A DNA stretch of 64,000 nt, taken from Tanytarsus gracilentus. Its lineage: Eukaryota; Arthropoda; Insecta; Diptera; Chironomidae. The stretch lies in contig JAXRKN010000040.1 of the NCBI GenBank assembly GCA_038502055.1, forward strand, positions 5,208,001 through 5,272,000, in the 5' to 3' direction. The position numbers and the translations under genes are program-made. A model generated the notes under the pieces. The model was given only the letters and a program-made list of their open reading frames with translations, made no database searches and had not been told where the DNA came from. Of the stretch, positions 34,489 through 46,038 are shown piece by piece; within the stretch, counting starts at the first letter, position 1; every line of letters begins with the position of its first letter.

Positions 34489-36267
34489 GGATTAAAGGCC
34501 CCAATTTCGATATTTTTGAAAATTCAATGAAATCGTGATGAATTTTGCCCCTTTTTTGGCAAGGAATAATTAAGGTTGAAATTTCAAAACAGTGCTTTGT
34601 TCTTCTTCTTTAATTTGAAATATTTTATTTAATTTTTGAGCAACCCTTTCATAGCTAAAATCATTAAAATGTTTCCGACCTAATCTCGATCACAAGATTC
34701 CTAAGTTCGATCACTTTATCGACTTAAATTCGATCACTTTCATATGAATGTAAATTTAGTAAAATAAATGGAAATTTAAATGCAATTAGATAGAAAATGA
34801 AACAGTCTGGTCACAAAACATGATTAAAAAATATTTTAGCGTGTCCACGGTCAATGGTCATGCCTTTTTTTATTTAAAATAATTAAATTAATTTAAATGA
34901 CTAAACATGCTTATTAAAATCCAAAGTTTTAAGTTATTGATAATTCATTGAAGAAAATTATTTTTACAAAAACTTGAAAGCTAATGGACATGCTTATATC
35001 CAGTCTAAATGAAAAATTATTTATATATATAAACAGGAGAGTTAATTATTTATATACACTCTGGAGAGACAAACAATATCGCTTTTAAACCTTTTTAAAA
35101 AATGTTTCAAAATTACGGGGTATTGAACCCACTTGTAACTGAACAGTATTGAAGTATTGGAAATGTAATTATAGGGCAGATTTTTTGGGGAAGTCATTTT
35201 GGAGAAGACTTGGGGAAGTCATTCAACTTTCAGCGGAGGAACCAACATCCAGCGGAGGAACCAAAATCCAGCGAAAGAACCAACATCCAGCGGAGGAACC
35301 AACATCCAGCGAAGGAAAAAACATCCAGCGGAAGAACCAACATCCAGCGAAGGAACCAACTTTCAGTGGAGGAACCAACATCCAGTGGAGGAACCAACAT
35401 CCAGTGGAGGAACCAATATCCGGCTGAGGAACAAAAATCCAAAAAGCCCCAACATCTATGTCAATCGGCTCCTGGTCCAATTATGAGTTCAACGATACCC
35501 ATGAAGTCATATAAGAGAAAATTTGTATGAAAAATGAACATTATGGCTGTCCGTGGCATGACCTATGGTCACTGCCCAAAAAACTCCTAAAATGGCTAAA
35601 ACTAGAGATTCAGAGCTACCATCTGGCGAAAACCCGAGGTCTCTAGTTGGTCCAGGAGCCGAGATCTCGAAGCCATAGACGTAGTGTTACACCACTTCAT
35701 AATTTTTTTGCTGTTTTAAGCATGTCTTAGGCTGACTCTTGACATTTTAAAAACTTTTTAAAGAATATTTCTCATTAAAAGTTCATTTTTTGAAGAATTC
35801 ATGAAGACTGGGAAAAAAATTAATTCTAAAATTTTCAAAGACTACTTTCTTCATTCTCTTGATCGAATTTGAGACAGAAAGTGATCGGACAAAAGTTGTG
35901 AGTTTAAGAGCATTTTTAGACTACAAAGGAACTGAAATTTTAAATTCTTTGATGCTTGAAAGATGCATTAGAGTCTCTAGTTCACGTTAAAAATTACATC
36001 AGCACGACAAGAAAAGCCTTAGAGTCATTTTGAACATCATTAATGTGATGGTTACATTTGTATTGGTAAATTTGTTTGGGTTATTATAAGCATGAGACAT
36101 GCTTGAAAATTTTTAAAAAAATTATTTTTTGATACTGCAAAGGTTTAACTATATCTCAGATTTTTTTCAGAATTTTTGGAGTTAAGAAAACGTGAAAAAT
36201 TAAATAAAACAAAAGTGATCGAAATTGGGGTGTTGAATTTAGTGATTGAAATTGGGGCCTTTAATCC
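34489..36267. mobile_element. Non-autonomous TIR element at a TA target
   Basis: The left end GGATTAAAGGCCCCAATTTC (34489-34508) is repeated in reverse complement at the right end (36248-36267), and a TA lies immediately outside each end (34487-34488 and 36268-36269). This is the pattern of a TA-targeting cut-and-paste transposon such as Tc1/mariner. Related words (CGATCACTTT, GATCGAAATTGGGG) recur inside near both ends. There is no transposase frame. The interior holds a 19-base minisatellite (about 35231-35437) and a short inverted pair CGGCTCCTGGTCCA/GGTCCAGGAGCCGA near 35464 and 35652. Length is about 1779 bases. Confidence 0.8.
35231..35437. repeat. 19-base minisatellite, about 11 copies
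   Basis: Imperfect tandem copies of AACCAACATCCAGCGGAGG. Because 19 is not a multiple of 3 and the unit has no stop codon, several frames stay open across it on both strands. These frames are artefacts of the repeat and not genes. Confidence 0.93.
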
Positions 36268-36590
36268 TAATTTAGACAATATTAAACAGTTTTTATTAAT
36301 TGATTCTCTCATATATACGCTTTATATAAAATGAAAAGACAACTCTTCATACAAAAGCTCCTTAAAACTTGCTGCCTAGTTAAATTAGCCGAAAATAACT
36401 TTTGTGAAGATATTTTCCTTTCAAGGAATTTCTATTAAAAAATTCTTTGATAAAATTCTCCAAAATATCCCTCGTAACATTTTACTTTTGCATAAATAAT
36501 TATGACAAATAATTTCAATTCTTTTTTCTAAACAACAAAAATTACATGGAGAAAAATAAGAAATTATGCTTAGGAAATGGAACAGCTTCT

Positions 36591-38371
36591 TCATATGGTT
36601 GGGAGGTGATTAAATTCCGCTCGCGAGTATGTATTTTTCTGTTGAACTCGACTGTCAGAATCTCTCTGTACAAGTGTAGGTAGTGAGGTTTGTGAAATCT
36701 TGGATTTTTCGCGTAGTTGTCTTTCTCGAGTATCGTTGAGGGTTGTTGATGTGATTTCTTGTTCTTTTGTCTTATCTATAAAATCATCAAAGTAAGGATG
36801 CTGCAGCAAACGATCACAACAAAAGCGTTTTTTTGGGTCCTTATCGAGACATTTCTAAAGAAAAAAAATATTGCATAACTTCAAGACGAAAGTCAATTTT
36901 AAATTTACTTTTAAAAAATCAATTGCGAATGGATTTTGAAGAACCCTCGGTGGCATTTTTGATTCTAGAGTGTCAATCGTGGGAGGGACTGGTAAAGTGA
37001 TATTTCTGAAAAATTCATTTTGACTAAAAATTTGAAGATGTCTAGAAAAAAAGAAGATTATTAAAATTTCTATAATAAAGAAGTAATTTTTATTACTTTG
37101 GTAACAGATCGCCGAGTGTCTTTCTTATCAAATAAAGCTGATCGACGTCACTTCGACCGCTCCATAATGCGTCGCCACGAACCAGCTCTGCGAATACGCA
37201 ACCAATCGCCCACACATCAACAGGAAATCCGTAGGATGTGTCACCTACAAGGAGCTCAGGTGCTCGATACCACCTCGTTGCCACATAATCAGTGTAATTC
37301 TCACCAGGACCTTGAATTTAATAATTATTATTTAAATACATTTAAATTAAATACAAAATTCAAACGTACTCAACATTCGAGCGAAACCAAAATCACCTGC
37401 GAAGGAAAAAATAATTAGTTTCAATGTCAAGGAAAATTATGTTGTAGAACTTACAAAGTTTCACTTGACCTTGTGCTGTCAAAAGTATGTTTTCAGGTTT
37501 AATACTGAAAAAATTTATTTCGTTAATTTTAACAACAATTTTTTATTAAAACTTTAAGAAATTTTTCACAATTTAAGTCTGAAACTTAAATTTTTTATAT
37601 TTTAATTAAAATAATCTTACTCTCGATGCAAGCATCCTTGCTTATGGCAATAATTTACTCCCATTAGAGTTTGATAAATTATTTGAGCTGTTAGAGTATC
37701 GGGACATCCTAAAATCATAAGAAAATAAAGCAACTTAAAGCGTTCAATAATCGTCAGTCCTTTTCTTACCCTGAGGATTTCTTTCCAGTTCGTGGAGCAC
37801 TGTATGCTCACAAAATTCAAACACCAAGTGAAGTCTTCTTTTTCTCCTAAAAACTTCAAGAAGGCACACAAGGTTCGGATGTTTCAAATTCTAAAGAAAG
37901 AAATTAAAAGCACAGCGTGTCCATAAAGGAAATAAAAAAGGGAAGAGAGAAAAAAATCGATGTGGACATTAATTATTTACACACGCCATGAAAGAATTTG
38001 GTGTACATTGTATGGCCATTGAAACTAACCTTTAAGAGGCGAATTTCACGAAGGGCGATTTTTCGGATAGCGGGATCGTCTTCGGACTCTTGAAATCTCT
38101 TCACCTAGAATTGATTTAGGATTTTTTAATTCGAGAATTTTTATATTAAAATTCGATTATTTTGAAAGAAAATTTTCATTTTGTGAAATCGAATTTTCGC
38201 ACACGTGTGGCAGTTTTCAATTTTCACGATAAAAATTTTCTCTTTGATCCTCGGACAGAAAAAAATTATAAACTATACCGCCACTAAATTTCCAGTCTCT
38301 CGATCTCTGCATTTGTAAACAATTCCATAGCTTCCCTCGCCGATTCTCGCTAGCTTCTCATATCGATCCAT
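36591..38371 (-). CDS. Cyclin-dependent-kinase-like protein kinase (CDKL1/4 type)
   Basis: Nine exons (38279-38371, 38030-38104, 37770-37890, 37621-37708, 37455-37504, 37370-37396, 37097-37310, 36909-37041, 36591-36854) encode 354 residues. All kinase landmarks are present: the Gly loop IGEGSYGIVYKC, catalytic Lys in VAVKRF, the CDKL-specific KIALREIRLLK helix, catalytic loop CLHRDIKPENILL, DFGFAR, and a TDY activation motif in GENYTDYVATRWYRAPE. The LVGDTSYGFPVDVWAIGCVF and SGRSDVDQLYLIRKTLGDL blocks follow. CDKL kinases phosphorylate Ser/Thr proteins and several act in cilia or on microtubules. The C-terminal 70 residues after HPYFDDFI are polar and unique. The exon carrying the ATG has an acceptor upstream, so a non-coding first exon must lie further right. 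Confidence 0.95.
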
Positions 38372-41300
38372 CCTCGAACTTGTACTTTGCGTAGTTCCAC
38401 GCGACCTGTAATTTTTTCAGTAAACAAAAATTGAAAATTTTCCTTCTTTTTTTTTGGTTATATGTGCGTCATCATTAAAAGGGAAATTAGGGAAGTAGTG
38501 CTTGCAAAAAGTAATTAAAAGTTTAAGAAAAAAAACTCTACATCGTCACACACGCGGGTTTTGGATTTAAATGGTAAAAGGGGGCAGGAAAGAGGTTCAG
38601 AAAGGGACGCGATATTGATTTTTTTTCACTTCAACTTTTCGATGTTTTACGTTTGAGTTACAGAAACCGACTGCCCGCCACAAAGTTTTTTACCCACCTA
38701 ACAATGATAGTCGCTTTTTGTTATTGTAAATTGGTGTTGGATTTGATGTCGAGCAGTTTGTCTTTGTTGTTGCATTTCTTTATACATTAAAAGGGTGGAA
38801 AGCGGAAATGTAAAAAAGGGTTGTGGTAAATTAGAAAGGGGACATTTCTTTTTAAATAAATAAAGCAGCAAGAAATTTCGGAAATATTCAAGAGACCGCC
38901 GATAATATTATGTGAGCATTGCCTCGAGCCTTCGTAGCGCCATCAATAAAAAATCATATTTAAAAAAGAGCCGACAGCGCCTCTGAAAATTCGTCTACAT
39001 TCTTTTTGATGGTTTTCTGCTGATGGCTTCGCGACATTAGAACTTTGCGTGATGTAAACGATTTCGGGCATTCTTTGCTGATATTTTTATTAATATTTTC
39101 TTTTGAAGAGAGAGAAAACTTTGAAAAGGGTTCAGACATGTTCATAGAAAACGTTTGCTCTCGCCACTATTGTGTGTAGAGCTTTATGAATGTTCATGTT
39201 TCACGTCGTATCCGATTTCTTGAACATTCTGCCTTAATTGAAATGTTCTCTCTGTGAAACTGCTAATGACAACTTTCAATGAACGAGCAGAAAGGATCGA
39301 AAATTTAAAAAGAAAACATTTTTATGTGTGTTTGCGTCGTATTAGAAAATTTATGTCATCTGTCACATTTATCGTGCCTCCATACACTTTTTTTTACATA
39401 AAGACAGTAACAACTCGATAAACTACTAAAAAAATAGTAGCGCCATAAAATTATTTTGCGAATATTTATTTTGAAACCAGATATTTTGTTTGGTCGGGAA
39501 TGTCTGCGATATTATCAATGGAGAGTAAAATAAATTTATCGCTGCATGCATGAAAGCAACATAAGAAAGTGAATTTGAAAAAATGTGAGGGAGAAAAAAC
39601 TAATACATGCGGTTGTCCTAATTTAGATATTCTAGAACTTTACTGGCTGTAAATTTGAATAACTCACAGCATAAAATCACGTAAATTATGCAGAACTAGG
39701 AACGAAACTTGATTGCATGCTGTAATTATATTCCAATTAAAGAACAGCAGTCGTTGCATTAACGCAATCACTTGGCTTCATAAAATGAATGAGAATGAAA
39801 TATTTTGAAGCTTTTAAATGAAAATCCAAAATTTTCAGTTGGTCATTTCGAGAATATTTTGCATCATAATTAATGAAACGGTCAATTTGAACTATAAATT
39901 TTTGCTTTCAAATTTTGATCTAAATTAAAGCATTTAAATAATCATGTCTCACTGCCATCTATTATCAATAACTTCGTAAACGATTGGAAAAAGTTAAGTT
40001 CAAGGAAAACTCCTTTCACTTGCAATGCAATATAAAAAAAATGCTTTGCGCCGCCAATAAATATTTCATAGAAGTTTTTCACGAGAGAAAAAATGAATTT
40101 TTTTACTTTGTATTTCAAGCTAATCGAATTGCGTGAAACAGTGAGCACGAACAGTGAAAATATACCGAAAAAAAATAAAGTATGAATAATTGATCGAAAA
40201 ATTTTCCTTTTTTTGCTCGATCATGATTTTTACTTTGTCATGTCATTATGATTTATGATTAGGAGATTGTGGGTGCAAGATAAAATACCAATTTATGACG
40301 CAGTCCTTGGCATCCGACAAAGAGAAAAAATCAATGATGGATAATTAACAATACGAACCTTCGTGGCAACAATGGCAAATGATTCCCAAATAAAAAGAAC
40401 CGCTTTTCACCTGAGGGTACGTCGTCATCAACGATATCGAGGTTAGAGGATGAAGCGCAGAGCGTTGGAAGAAAGCGAAAACACATTTTTTGAAGAAGGA
40501 AGATTAGAATTTCTGTTGCATATTTTTCCGAACTCACCACCAAAACCAAACCATTTATCCATGAGATGGTTAACGTGTGATAGGTCGATTGATAATTTCT
40601 CTTGTTTACGTTTGTATGTATATCGATTCGTGATCACCATCAACATACAAACACTACTACCAAACAAACCGATTTTTCCTTAGTTTTTTTTTCTTGTGAA
40701 AATTTTTTAATTCTTTTTTTCGTAATTTTTCCTTTAATTTCAGCAATTATTTCATTGTGCTTGGATTGATTAAGAAAATTTCTCCTGACTTTGTAATAAT
40801 TTAAAACTTTTTCACATTTTCAAACGCTAAAATCATTTTCCTGAGGAAAATTTGAGCAGCACGAATTTTTCATGACTGACTGCACTGTTGTTCACCTGTA
40901 AACTAAAACATACAAAAGAAAAAGGAAAAACCAAAAACTATATGGCTCGCGACTGCTGGAAAAATGCTCGTAAATTTTTCAAAAGGTAGAACAAAAAATA
41001 TTTTACCGTTGAAAAGGAAACAACACTATAGTGAGAGACCATGACATGAAAAATTTAGAAAATTCGCATAGTTAAAAAAATTTAATTTTTTACCCCACTT
41101 TTGAAAATTTTGTTGTTCTCTATTTTTTTTATGACTTTCAGTCACGTTAAATTTTTTTAAAAAGCTAAATAGCAGACAGCTGCTGTTTGATGAATTTATT
41201 AGTTGAAAATTTTCGCTTTCTCCTCGCAGAATTGCTAAAATTATGCAAAGAAGTCTAGCATAAGAAAAATTGGGGTGTTGAAAATTTACATAAAATTTAA

Positions 41301-44300
41301 GATTTTAAGTCTAATTTTTATAAAATCAGTGAATGAAATTTTTGTAATTCGGTAATAAAAGAATTGATTGATGACAATTCTCCGCACGATGTTTGAATTC
41401 TCATGACATAAGCTTTTTTCTTTCCGTCTGAATCCTTCTCTCGTGCTATACACGTTCAATGATACAACATCACTTTCACGTTTTGATATGACAGATGTTT
41501 TCTCATAACATTTAAACTTTTTTCTCATTTAAAATGAAGCTTCCAATATTTCTAAAAAGGGTCTTAAAAGATTTTCCATTTGGGCGATTTTTATTGTAAA
41601 ACTTTTCTAAAAAAATTTATCTCAATATTATTTAACTTTTCGTTTCCTAAATAGTTTAGCAAAAGTAATTTAAAAGTTTTAATCACCATTCTGCATCGCA
41701 AATGCTTTCAAGCTTGTTGATCCGTCAGAAAGTGAGTTTTGTTTGTATCAAAGTCAATCACGTTGTGCAGTCAAAGTCAAAGCATCATTCGTTGCCAATC
41801 AAAGCTCGCACATTTTGCTGATGTATTTAAAAATCTCCGAGAATTTTATGCTTTCAAAAAGCGAAGCGCTTCCACCATGAAAATTGAATATGGATCAATC
41901 AAAAAACGAATATACGCGTATAATGCTGTTAAAACCATTCACTGCGTTGAAATTCAATTGTTGATGAATTATCCCTTGGGGTTTTTAGGAAAATCACGCT
42001 GTTGTGCTTGCTAAATTTTTAAAATCGGATAAATCTTTTTTACTGCGTAGCTAAGTCAAAAAATAATGGCGGTGGGTGACAGTTGCATGCTTCTTATTTT
42101 TTTACCAATCAAATTGCAATGATCATAACGATTGTCATCAATATTTTTTACTCAATAAAATCCAATAAAATTTTTCAGCAACTACCTCGGAGCAACAATT
42201 CCATTCATTATTCAGCAATTTAACAAAGAATTTCCATAAAAATAAATGAGACAATATCATAAAAATGGTCTTCATTCGCTTCGAGCTCTTTATCTCACTT
42301 ATGCGACTAATAATTTCTACAATTTCTTTTCTCACACAATTGCTGAACGTTCAATAATCGCCAGCAGGGGATAAAACTCAAAGTTATCAGCATTTATATT
42401 AACTAGAAGTGGAATAAAAAGCGAATGTCTATTGGCAACATACCGTCTGGTGAAGTCTTGCTGAGTAAGTTTTAGGGAAAACTTTTTCTTTGTGTTCCTC
42501 ATTGTCGTCTCCATAATAAAGAAAATTTTCGCTGCATGCGGTAAAAATGCCGCACCATTTGACACTTTCGAACATTAAATTCACTTAGAAGAAAATTTTA
42601 TTGCCTCCTCCTGCACGAAGAAGAAGAAGACGAAGCAAATTGTAAAGTGGCGCTTTTACTGACACGACAACGGTCGGCGGTTGGGATGATTGAAAGCTAT
42701 TAGAACATCCCAGCATGTGGCTGAATGACACAATCATAAAGATTGACGTACACCACCATTCATCAACATCACTTAAATGCCGTCTACAAATGACTTAAAT
42801 TCCCTCCATCATCCTTTTTTTCTTTTCTCTCTCGCTGTGACATTCATCTTCTTCAAATTACACAAAGTAACCGGCATTTTTCTCTCTCTCTCTCGCAACC
42901 ATGATCTTACTCAATTGTCCTTAATAAGTCTTCTCGTTTACTTCAGCATCGGAATTGCTGATGATGAAGATTAAAGGCAGAATTTGAGGAATGTTTATGA
43001 CAGCCAATGACGATGGCATTTAAGGAAGCTGAAATTGAATTTTATTCTTTTTCACCTTCTCTCATTTTAATATTTTTCGTTTTGACACGAGAATATTTTT
43101 CGCAAAAAAAGTGACAAAATGGGATTTTTAATAAACTTGCGAAAGCTATTGAGATCGATGTGTCAATTGTGTCAGTGACATAAAAAAATTTTAGGGGTGT
43201 TTGTTTAATTGTTCTCTGAGTGATAAAAATCACGTTCATTCCAATGACATTTCGAGATGAAACATGAAAGCTTTACAAATATATCAAATCTATAAAATGT
43301 GTCATTGAGGATTATATATAAAAAAAGAACTTGACCACCTTTTATGAGCTTTCCTCACACTATAAAAACTGCTCAATAAATTTAACTTTTTTCCAATTAG
43401 GAATTTATGTAAGAAATAAATTGAAAACAATCAAAGAAGGATTAAATGATAAATGACTTTTTTTGTGGTCCATTAGAATCCACAAACCTTTCAATCATCG
43501 AAACCCCATTTGTCTCGAAAGAAAAACGAAAAGAAAATCTTAACAAAGAAGATTCAACGCTGACAAAACTGTTTATAAAAAAAAGTTTGCTCTTTCCAGA
43601 TTTTCTTCCTCACTGAGAGCTTTTTTCCCCTCATTTGTGATGCTTTCCAACCTTAATAGCTTTCGATAAATTTAAGTATTTCCCCTCGGATGAAATTCCA
43701 ATTGGAAGTTTTCCGGTTTTTCCAACAATTTTTTTTATGAAATTTGCATATATGCTTCCTCTCGAGAGCTCTCTTATAAATTTATGCGGAATCCTTAAAC
43801 ATAACTTTAAAGAAAAAAATTTGAATTTTATTGCTCTTAAGATTTTTTCCATAAAAATTTAATTTATCATTCAAATTTTAAAGGAAATATCTCAACAAAC
43901 TCTCGAGATAACTTTAAACGTCTTTTATTTCTCGGAGACGTCTTTATTGCTCATCGTATTTCTTACATTTTCATTAAAGTATTATTTTTCACAACAAAGT
44001 CTTGGGAATTTTATGATTGAAATTAAAATAAATTTTATTAGCTAGAGATGACCGTAAATTTTCACACTTTAGTGTTTTTAATAACGATTCAAATTTGATG
44101 GAATTTGACAAGTCGCTTCAACCGGCCTATTTTAGAACAAATTTAATATTGAGAGTAGCCCCTCAAGGTTCTCTTTCTCGTTCTAAATTTCGTTGAGAAA
44201 ACATCTCGTGGATGAATTTATTAAAATTCCTATATTAAAATTTTTTTTTCGAGTAACACTTAAGAGAATGCTTTGCAAAAATTAACACCGAAGGTAAGCT

Positions 44301-44384
44301 TTTAAATCCCTTTTTTTGGGTCGAGCTTAAGGCAATATTTTGTTAAATTTATCCCACCACATTTTTTCTACACGTGCTTCAAAG
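38372..44384. other. Largely non-coding 6-kb region
   Basis: A+T-rich sequence in which no conserved domain was recognised. It should contain the non-coding first exon and promoter of the CDKL gene; a candidate donor (CACGAAG|GTTCGT on the minus strand) lies near 40358. Two weak minus-strand frames occur near 39145 and 40646. CT/GA-rich runs are at 42825-42895. No mobile-element ends were recognised. Confidence 0.45.
38960..39145 (-). CDS. Possible 61-residue small protein
   Basis: An ATG-initiated minus-strand frame (MNMSEPFSKFSLSSKENINK ... DEFSEALSALF). It is Ser/Lys rich, without a signal peptide or membrane segment. No homologue is known to me and codon evidence is too short to be firm. 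It may be chance open sequence in the CDKL upstream region. Confidence 0.25.
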   Translation of the reverse strand: MNMSEPFSKFSLSSKENINKNISKECPKSFTSRKVLMSRSHQQKTIKKNVDEFSEALSALF

Positions 44385-44612
44385 ATGTCTTCAAGTAACA
44401 ACAAAAATTATCAGACTTTCGACTCCAACCATTACAAAAGTCTACCAACTTCGCAAAAAAGCTTTGGACCTGGTGAATTCCCACTTGGCCGAGCTGGACC
44501 TTTTCCTAGCAAGACGATGATGGATGTCGCATTGAATAATTGCAACAATAATCATCCGAAAGCTTATCATATACCTCCAAACAAAAGAGATGACTTAAAG
44601 AAAAATAATTAA
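44385..44612 (+). CDS. Possible 75-residue small protein
   Basis: The frame starts MSSSNNKNYQTFDSNHYKSL and contains a Gly/Pro motif SFGPGEFPLGRAGPFPSKTM, then NHPKAYHIPPNKRDDLKK and a stop. The ATG directly follows CAAAG, so an upstream exon may join here. An AATAAA-type signal (AAAAATAAAATCATC, about 44657) follows within 60 bases of the stop. The composition looks protein-like, but I do not recognise the family. Isolated position between CDKL and TMEM184B. Confidence 0.45.
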   Translation: MSSSNNKNYQTFDSNHYKSLPTSQKSFGPGEFPLGRAGPFPSKTMMDVALNNCNNNHPKAYHIPPNKRDDLKKNN

Positions 44613-46038
44613 CTGTTTTTTTATAGCTAAACATGTTTTAAATCAAATATACAAAGAAAAAATAAAATCATCATAAAACCCACGAGCACATTTTTGAAAG
44701 GTGATTCTTTGTCTCCCTCGCTCTTTCTCTAGATCTCTCACGCTTTAAATGATGTCAATGATTTCTTCTATAAAGAGTGAAATGAATTCAAGGATAATTC
44801 ACTCTTTGTCTGCTGCAACAAAACCGCTGTAAAATTGCAAAGCGAAAGCGAAAACTTCGAGGAAGGACGAGTTGCTGATTGGGGATTCGATTTAATGTTT
44901 ACTATCCTTTATCCTTGTGACAGTTGAGAGAGAAAGGAAAGCCATGACTTACGTCAATACCGAGGTAGTTGTCAAATAAAAAAATGACATGCTGAAAAAT
45001 TGTTGAACGAAAAAAAGACACATTTGATGCAGTTTTACAATAAATTCATTCCATTTGTTTATTGAATCTTCACATCATCGCTCAAAACATGTTTACATGC
45101 TCTCCGTAATGGCGCTAAATCGAGGCGAGATGTAATTGATTTATTGTGTATCTCTTGCGGATTAGATTTCTTACTTATTGTTGAATGAATAATAATTTCT
45201 TCTTCCTCATCACGTTTTATATCATGAAAATGTGATTTTACTTAGTGAAAATACTAAAAATATTTTTCTCTCATCTTTTTCTCCTTGCCATTTCTTCGTC
45301 ACTATATATAAATTACATAAATAAATTAAATTTTATTATTATATAGGAGAAAAAAGTTTGAACTTAACCACCAAGATTTGAAATCGTGAATGAACTTTTT
45401 CTTTTTGATTCTCGTAACTGTTTTTTAATTTCATTAAGTAAAAAAATAATTGAAAAAGCTTTCAAGTTTTAAACCCAAAAAAGATTAAAAAAAGCTCTTC
45501 GTAAGAAGCTTGTGAAAAACCTCTAGAATGAGCTTTATAGTTTAAAGGTAATCTTTGGAAGGAAAAGTTTATTTTTAAAATGAGCTTTTTGGGTTTTACA
45601 TTTGAAAATTTTTGCTAAGCATAATTTTGATAAAAGAAAAATTCACTTTTATGTTAACGATTAACACTTTAGGAAAGGTTTCACTCACGCGTGTTTATGA
45701 TGTGAGCAGCTTGCACAAAGGTTTATATGTAATTTAATTAAAATAAAATTACATCATGAGGTTTTACATCAATCATATTCATTTCGACGCTATGCTCTGA
45801 ATGAGAAATAAATTTTTAATGAAAATATTATTTTATTTTTTATCGCAACTGATTACGATACAATAAGTTCATGCACATCGTCGAATATTTCCACGTAGTT
45901 GATTAAATTTTTTTTTATTGATTCAGAGATTAAAACTTTTTTCAGCAACATCATGATTATATTTAAACTGTGAGTGGAGGAGGGGGTGGCGAGAAAGAGA
46001 GATAGCACAGGCAACATATGATCATAACATTAAAAACT
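44613..46038. other. Intergenic region 3' of TMEM184B
   Basis: A+T-rich sequence with no recognisable exon, followed by the TMEM184B stop codon on the minus strand. Nothing notable seen. Confidence 0.45.

Noticed and set aside
35149..35530. Open frames of 70-106 codons with repeated NIQRRNQ or SSGGTNI words
   Set aside because: All come from the 19-base minisatellite, which has no stop codon in several frames; no start context or homology supports a protein.
40331..40667. Minus-strand frame containing KLSIDLSHVNHLMDKWFGFGG before a GTGAGT-like donor
   Set aside because: Looked like a first coding exon, but no downstream exon joins in frame and the next frame is too close (about 25 bases) for an intron. 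It may be a 5' UTR exon of the CDKL gene; not supported enough to list.
41739..42014. Plus-strand 91-codon frame
   Set aside because: Starts at a non-ATG codon, has no domain or signal, and lies in A+T-rich non-coding sequence.
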